From NCBI RefSeq assembly GCF_014648775.1, contig NZ_BMRT01000010.1, positions 62,001-126,000 of the forward strand: a DNA stretch of 64,000 nt. Direction: 5' to 3'. Shown here piece by piece: positions 61,559-64,000 of the stretch (position 1 is its first letter; each line of letters starts with the position of its first letter). The translations under genes were made by a program, and so were the position numbers. A model generated the notes under the pieces. It saw nothing but the letters and a program-made list of their open reading frames with translations, was not told the DNA's origin and did no database searches. Source of the DNA: Streptomyces abikoensis. Its GTDB lineage: Bacteria; Actinomycetota; Actinomycetes; Streptomycetales; Streptomycetaceae.

Positions 61559-62328
61559 GTGCCGTGCAGCGGCGCATCATCATCGTCACCGCAGTGCACG
61601 GACCGTCCGCTCACCACCTGCCCGACGCCTATCGGTCGCTCTGCGCGCAGAAGCTCCCGGATGGCTGGGAGTGGCACTGGGTGATCCAGGAGGACGGGAA
61701 GACCGAGCACGTGGCGCCGCACGTTCCCGACGACGAGCGGGTGACGTTCCTGCAGGGTCGGCCCGGCGGACCCGGCGTCGCCAGGACCATGGCGCTCGCC
61801 CACGCGGACGGCCAGTACGTGAAGATCCTGGACGCCGACGACCAGCTCCCCGAAGGCGCGCTGGCCCGCGACCTCGCGGTTCTGGAGCAGGACAGCAGCC
61901 TCGGATGGACCACGTCCCGGGTGCTCGACCTGATGCCGGACGGCTCGCTCGTCGGCTTCGACCAGGACCCGGAGGACGGCCCCATCGAGCGCGGCGCCGT
62001 CCTCGACCACTGGCGGGCGCACAGCTACCGCGCTCAGGTCCACCCGGCGACCCTGTTCGTCCGCCGCGATCTGCTGCTCGCCCTGGGCGGCTGGATGGCG
62101 CTCCCCGCGTCGGAGGACACCGGTCTCCTGCTCGCCCTCGACGCGGTCAGCCGCGGCTACTTCACCCGCGAGGTGGGTCTCCTCTACCGCAAGTGGCCCG
62201 GCCAGGCGACCGGGCAGGCGGCGCACACGGACTCGGCCGAGCGCGACGCGCGCATGGCCGTCGTCGAAGCACGGGCCCAGGCCCTGGCCGGCTCCGGCTG
62301 GCGGTACCCGGCCCCGGCTACGAGCTGA
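61555..62328 (+). CDS. Family 2-like glycosyltransferase
   Basis: 257 residues from GTG 61555, coupled to the GntR gene by a GTGA overlap. GT-A features: RIIIVTAVHGPSAHHLPDAYRSLCAQ, GGPGVARTMALAHADGQYVKILDADDQLPEGAL (DADD as DxD metal site) and QVHPATLFVRRDLLLALGGW with ASEDTGLLLAL. Unusual cargo for a conjugative element; acceptor unknown. No other sugar gene is nearby. Overlaps the convergent GntR gene by 11 bp. Confidence 0.82.
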   Translation: MSAVQRRIIIVTAVHGPSAHHLPDAYRSLCAQKLPDGWEWHWVIQEDGKTEHVAPHVPDDERVTFLQGRPGGPGVARTMALAHADGQYVKILDADDQLPEGALARDLAVLEQDSSLGWTTSRVLDLMPDGSLVGFDQDPEDGPIERGAVLDHWRAHSYRAQVHPATLFVRRDLLLALGGWMALPASEDTGLLLALDAVSRGYFTREVGLLYRKWPGQATGQAAHTDSAERDARMAVVEARAQALAGSGWRYPAPATS

Positions 62329-63076
62329 CGGGCACCTCGTAGACGATCGCGCAGCGAGCGGCGGACACGACGATGTCCGCCGTCTCGACCGGACGCCCGT
62401 CGTCGCTGTAGTACGTCCGTTCAATGCGCGTGACCAGCGCACCCCGCTGTACGCCGAGGAGGTTCGCCTCCTCGGCGTTCGCATGTCCGGGCTCCGGCTG
62501 TTCCACCGCGTGAGTCACCGTGATGCCGATCTCGGCCATGCGGCCCACGACGCCCTTGCCGGCGTGGGGGCCGCCTTCAGGGAGTACCACCAGCGTGCCG
62601 CTGGTGAGGGCGTAGGGCTCCCAACTGGTCGAGATCTGGACTGGCTTGCCATCGGCCAGGAACTCATAAGCGGTCCGTACGCAGAGATCCCCTTCTGAGA
62701 TGCCGAGACGCGCGGCGATCGGGCCCGGCGCGGGGACCTTCGCCTCGGTGCTGCTCTCCCACGTCCCACGCTTGCCGAGCGCGGACATGTCCGCGCGGAA
62801 CGGCGGCTCTCCTTGGTCCTCGCGCGCCTGGGAGCGGACCACGCGCAGTCGTTCGCGCGGCTCCGCCACGTACGTCCCGGAGCCGGCGCGGCCCTCCAAG
62901 ATGCCCTGGGAGATCAAGAGTTCCTGCGCCCGGCGAATCACGTTCTCGCCCACGCCACCACTCTCCCGAGCGAGTTGCGTACGCGATGGCAGCCGATCAC
63001 CCGGCTTCCATTCCTGGCTGGCGATGCGCTGTCGCAGCAGGTCAGCGACGCGGAGGTAGGGCGGCTGCTCAGGCAT
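62318..63076 (-). CDS. Second GntR-family regulator (UTRA domain)
   Basis: About 252 residues from ATG 63076. The wHTH is PGDRLPSRTQLARESGGVGENVIRRAQELLISQGILEGRAGSGTYVA, followed by the UTRA domain (LCVRTAYEFLADGKPVQISTSWEPYAL and VTRIERTYYSDDGRPVETADIVV). Two CTAGTnnACTAG palindromes lie just upstream, so it is probably autoregulated. It may also bind the CTAG cluster after tra. Confidence 0.9.
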   Translation of the reverse strand: MPEQPPYLRVADLLRQRIASQEWKPGDRLPSRTQLARESGGVGENVIRRAQELLISQGILEGRAGSGTYVAEPRERLRVVRSQAREDQGEPPFRADMSALGKRGTWESSTEAKVPAPGPIAARLGISEGDLCVRTAYEFLADGKPVQISTSWEPYALTSGTLVVLPEGGPHAGKGVVGRMAEIGITVTHAVEQPEPGHANAEEANLLGVQRGALVTRIERTYYSDDGRPVETADIVVSAARCAIVYEVPVSS

Positions 63077-63085
63077 ATGGAAAAT

Positions 63086-63117
63086 CTAGTCCACTAGCCC
63101 CTATGCTAGTTAACTAG
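63086..63117. promoter_or_regulatory. Twin CTAGTnnACTAG operators
   Basis: CTAGTCCACTAG (63086-63097) and CTAGTTAACTAG (63106-63117), perfect palindromes 20 bp apart centre to centre, between the divergent GntR gene and the 63157 gene. The start codon at 63076 is only 10 bp away, so binding would block its transcription. Confidence 0.82.
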
Positions 63118-63156
63118 CTTTACGCGCTGTGATCCCGTGGCGACGGAGGACGCCTT

Positions 63157-63441
63157 GTGCCCGCACGCAACGCCCGAACCGAGCACATGGCGGCTCGCCT
63201 CTCAGCCGCAGGCTTCACCCCGCGCGTGACGTACCGGAACGACCACGCCCACATCGAGACAGAGGTCCCGAGCCCGGTCTCCGCCGAGTCGTGGCGGGAG
63301 CTCCTCGCGGTGATGGAGACAGCTGACTGGTTCGGGCTGGTCGTGAAGGAGAGCGGCAGCACCGCTTGGGCCGCGATCAACAGAGAAACCCCCGCGACAG
63401 AGCACTGTCCGGGGGCATGGCCATCAGCTTTAGGGAGCTGA
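63157..63441 (+). CDS. Small element hypothetical protein
   Basis: 94 residues from GTG 63157 with GGAGGA upstream. A compact alpha/beta look (HMAARLSAAGFTPRVTYRNDHAHIETEV...WRELLAVMETADWFGLVV). No family recognised. It is the first gene of a rightward run ending in a third GntR gene. Confidence 0.7.
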   Translation: MPARNARTEHMAARLSAAGFTPRVTYRNDHAHIETEVPSPVSAESWRELLAVMETADWFGLVVKESGSTAWAAINRETPATEHCPGAWPSALGS

Positions 63442-63446
63442 CAAGC

Positions 63447-63761
63447 ATGGTCGAGACTATCCGCCGCATCGCGGCTTGGGCCAGACGGCAATTCGTTCCC
63501 CCGCTTGGGCGCCATCGGAGGATCGCGCCGGCGCAGTCCCCCACCGAGAAGCCGCCGACGCCCAGGGCGGCCGCCTCCGCAGCATCTACTTTGCGTCTGC
63601 CCCGCCAGGCGCCCCACAACCCCGACGTGCTCCGCGCCGAGGAGAACGCCCTCGTCCGTCCGTACGTATTGACGAACGAGGAGCGGGTCGTGCAGTGGCA
63701 GCAGCTCACCAAGCGGCGAGAGGCCTCCTGCCCGCACCTGACCGTGATGGAGGCCTACTGA
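63447..63761 (+). CDS. Small element hypothetical protein
   Basis: 104 residues from ATG 63447 (GGGAG upstream; ATG 63417 is an alternative overlapping the previous gene). A basic, Arg/Pro-rich first half and an acidic-helical end (VLTNEERVVQWQQLTKRRE). The stop shares one base with the next start (TGATG). Confidence 0.65.
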   Translation: MVETIRRIAAWARRQFVPPLGRHRRIAPAQSPTEKPPTPRAAASAASTLRLPRQAPHNPDVLRAEENALVRPYVLTNEERVVQWQQLTKRREASCPHLTVMEAY

Positions 63762-64000
63762 TGGCCAACGCGTATACGTACGAGATCGTCGCTGATGCTC
63801 TGCGACACCAGATCGAGACAGGAAAACTCAAGGAGGGCGCCCGGCTGCCATCGGAGGCGGCTCTGGCCGACGAGCACAGCGTCAGCGTGCCCACGCTGCG
63901 GGAAGCGCTCCGCCTGCTTGAGGCTGACGGGCTGGTGGAGAAGCAACAGGGTAAGGGTAACTACGTCAGCCAAACACGGCCTCGGATCACATACGTCCGA
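63761..64000 (+). CDS. Third GntR-family regulator, N-terminal part (cut by window edge)
   Basis: 80 codons from ATG 63761. The wHTH is complete: MANAYTYEIVADALRHQIET, EGARLPSEAALADEHSVSVPTLREALRLLEADG and KQQGKGNYV. It resembles the 60761 GntR protein in this domain, suggesting a paralogue. The effector domain lies outside the window. Confidence 0.88.
   Translation, partial: MANAYTYEIVADALRHQIETGKLKEGARLPSEAALADEHSVSVPTLREALRLLEADGLVEKQQGKGNYVSQTRPRITYVR

Larger units (their letters stand above)
54203..64000. mobile_element. pSAM2-like integrative and conjugative element (left part)
   Basis: The order tRNA-Pro, integrase, excisionase, small ORFs, FtsK-type Tra, GntR regulators is that of actinomycete integrative and conjugative elements. 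The right attachment site, and any replication gene, lie beyond 64000. The integrase reads toward the tRNA gene, as expected. The repeated tRNA 3' end cannot be seen, so the right limit is open. Confidence 0.88.

Overview
The window is high-GC actinobacterial DNA and almost certainly a Streptomyces chromosome. It carries bldG, wblA, a Streptomyces-type crp, acsA and nhaA in the order known from the S. coelicolor chromosome (roughly the SCO3547 to SCO3580 block). Starts are mostly ATG or GTG, with many ATGA, GTGA and TGATG overlaps. Two mobile elements interrupt this conserved backbone.

Backbone, left part (1-8557 and 24213-30809): a partial proton-pumping pyrophosphatase, the anti-sigma factor / BldG pair, a DEAH helicase, and the helicase-linked Tad (Flp-pilus-like) export operon, which reads leftward as cpaE, tadA, tadB, tadC, prepilin, TadE, TadE/G-like. 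Then follow a HAD hydrolase, a degenerate Fic-like protein, a CooC/MinD-type ATPase and a secreted polysaccharide-deacetylase-like protein.

Element 1 (8552-24218, about 15.7 kb) sits inside tadA and splits it into two in-phase halves. It is bounded by a 6-bp direct repeat (CCGGTG), and its ends carry inverted TTAGGA sequences and TGTCTCAG-type repeats. Removing one core plus the insert restores a 385-codon tadA reading frame exactly. The right end encodes an overlapping four-gene recombinase module: three tyrosine recombinases and a small coiled-coil protein, resembling Tn554 and 'recombinase in trio' elements. The cargo is a Ser/Thr kinase with kinesin-light-chain-like TPRs, a WhiJ-like XRE/DUF397 pair, an RsbW-like ATPase, and a compact lasso-peptide operon (precursor, cyclase, RRE, protease and a PIMT-like O-methyltransferase). 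The methyltransferase suggests an aspartate-methylated or aspartimide-containing lasso peptide.

Backbone, right part (31106-54156): a SulP transporter fused to a beta-carbonic anhydrase, acsA, nhaA, a holin-like protein and an alpha/beta hydrolase, a MarP-type membrane protease, a CoA-type Nudix enzyme, nth, crp, an MBL/Nudix/RidA/DUF4177 operon, two ArsA-type ATPases, wblA, a class A PBP, a GatB/YqeY-domain protein, a metallophosphoesterase and a Pr6Pr-type membrane protein.

Element 2 (from the tRNA-Pro gene at 54203 to beyond 64000) is a pSAM2-like actinomycete integrative and conjugative element cut by the window edge. It has a tyrosine integrase (unusually with a LacI-type HTH inside its catalytic domain), an excisionase, small membrane and zinc-finger proteins, an FtsK/TraB-type DNA pump with a CTAG-rich repeat cluster just downstream, three GntR regulators with visible operators, and a glycosyltransferase translationally coupled to one of them. 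No replication initiator is visible in this part.
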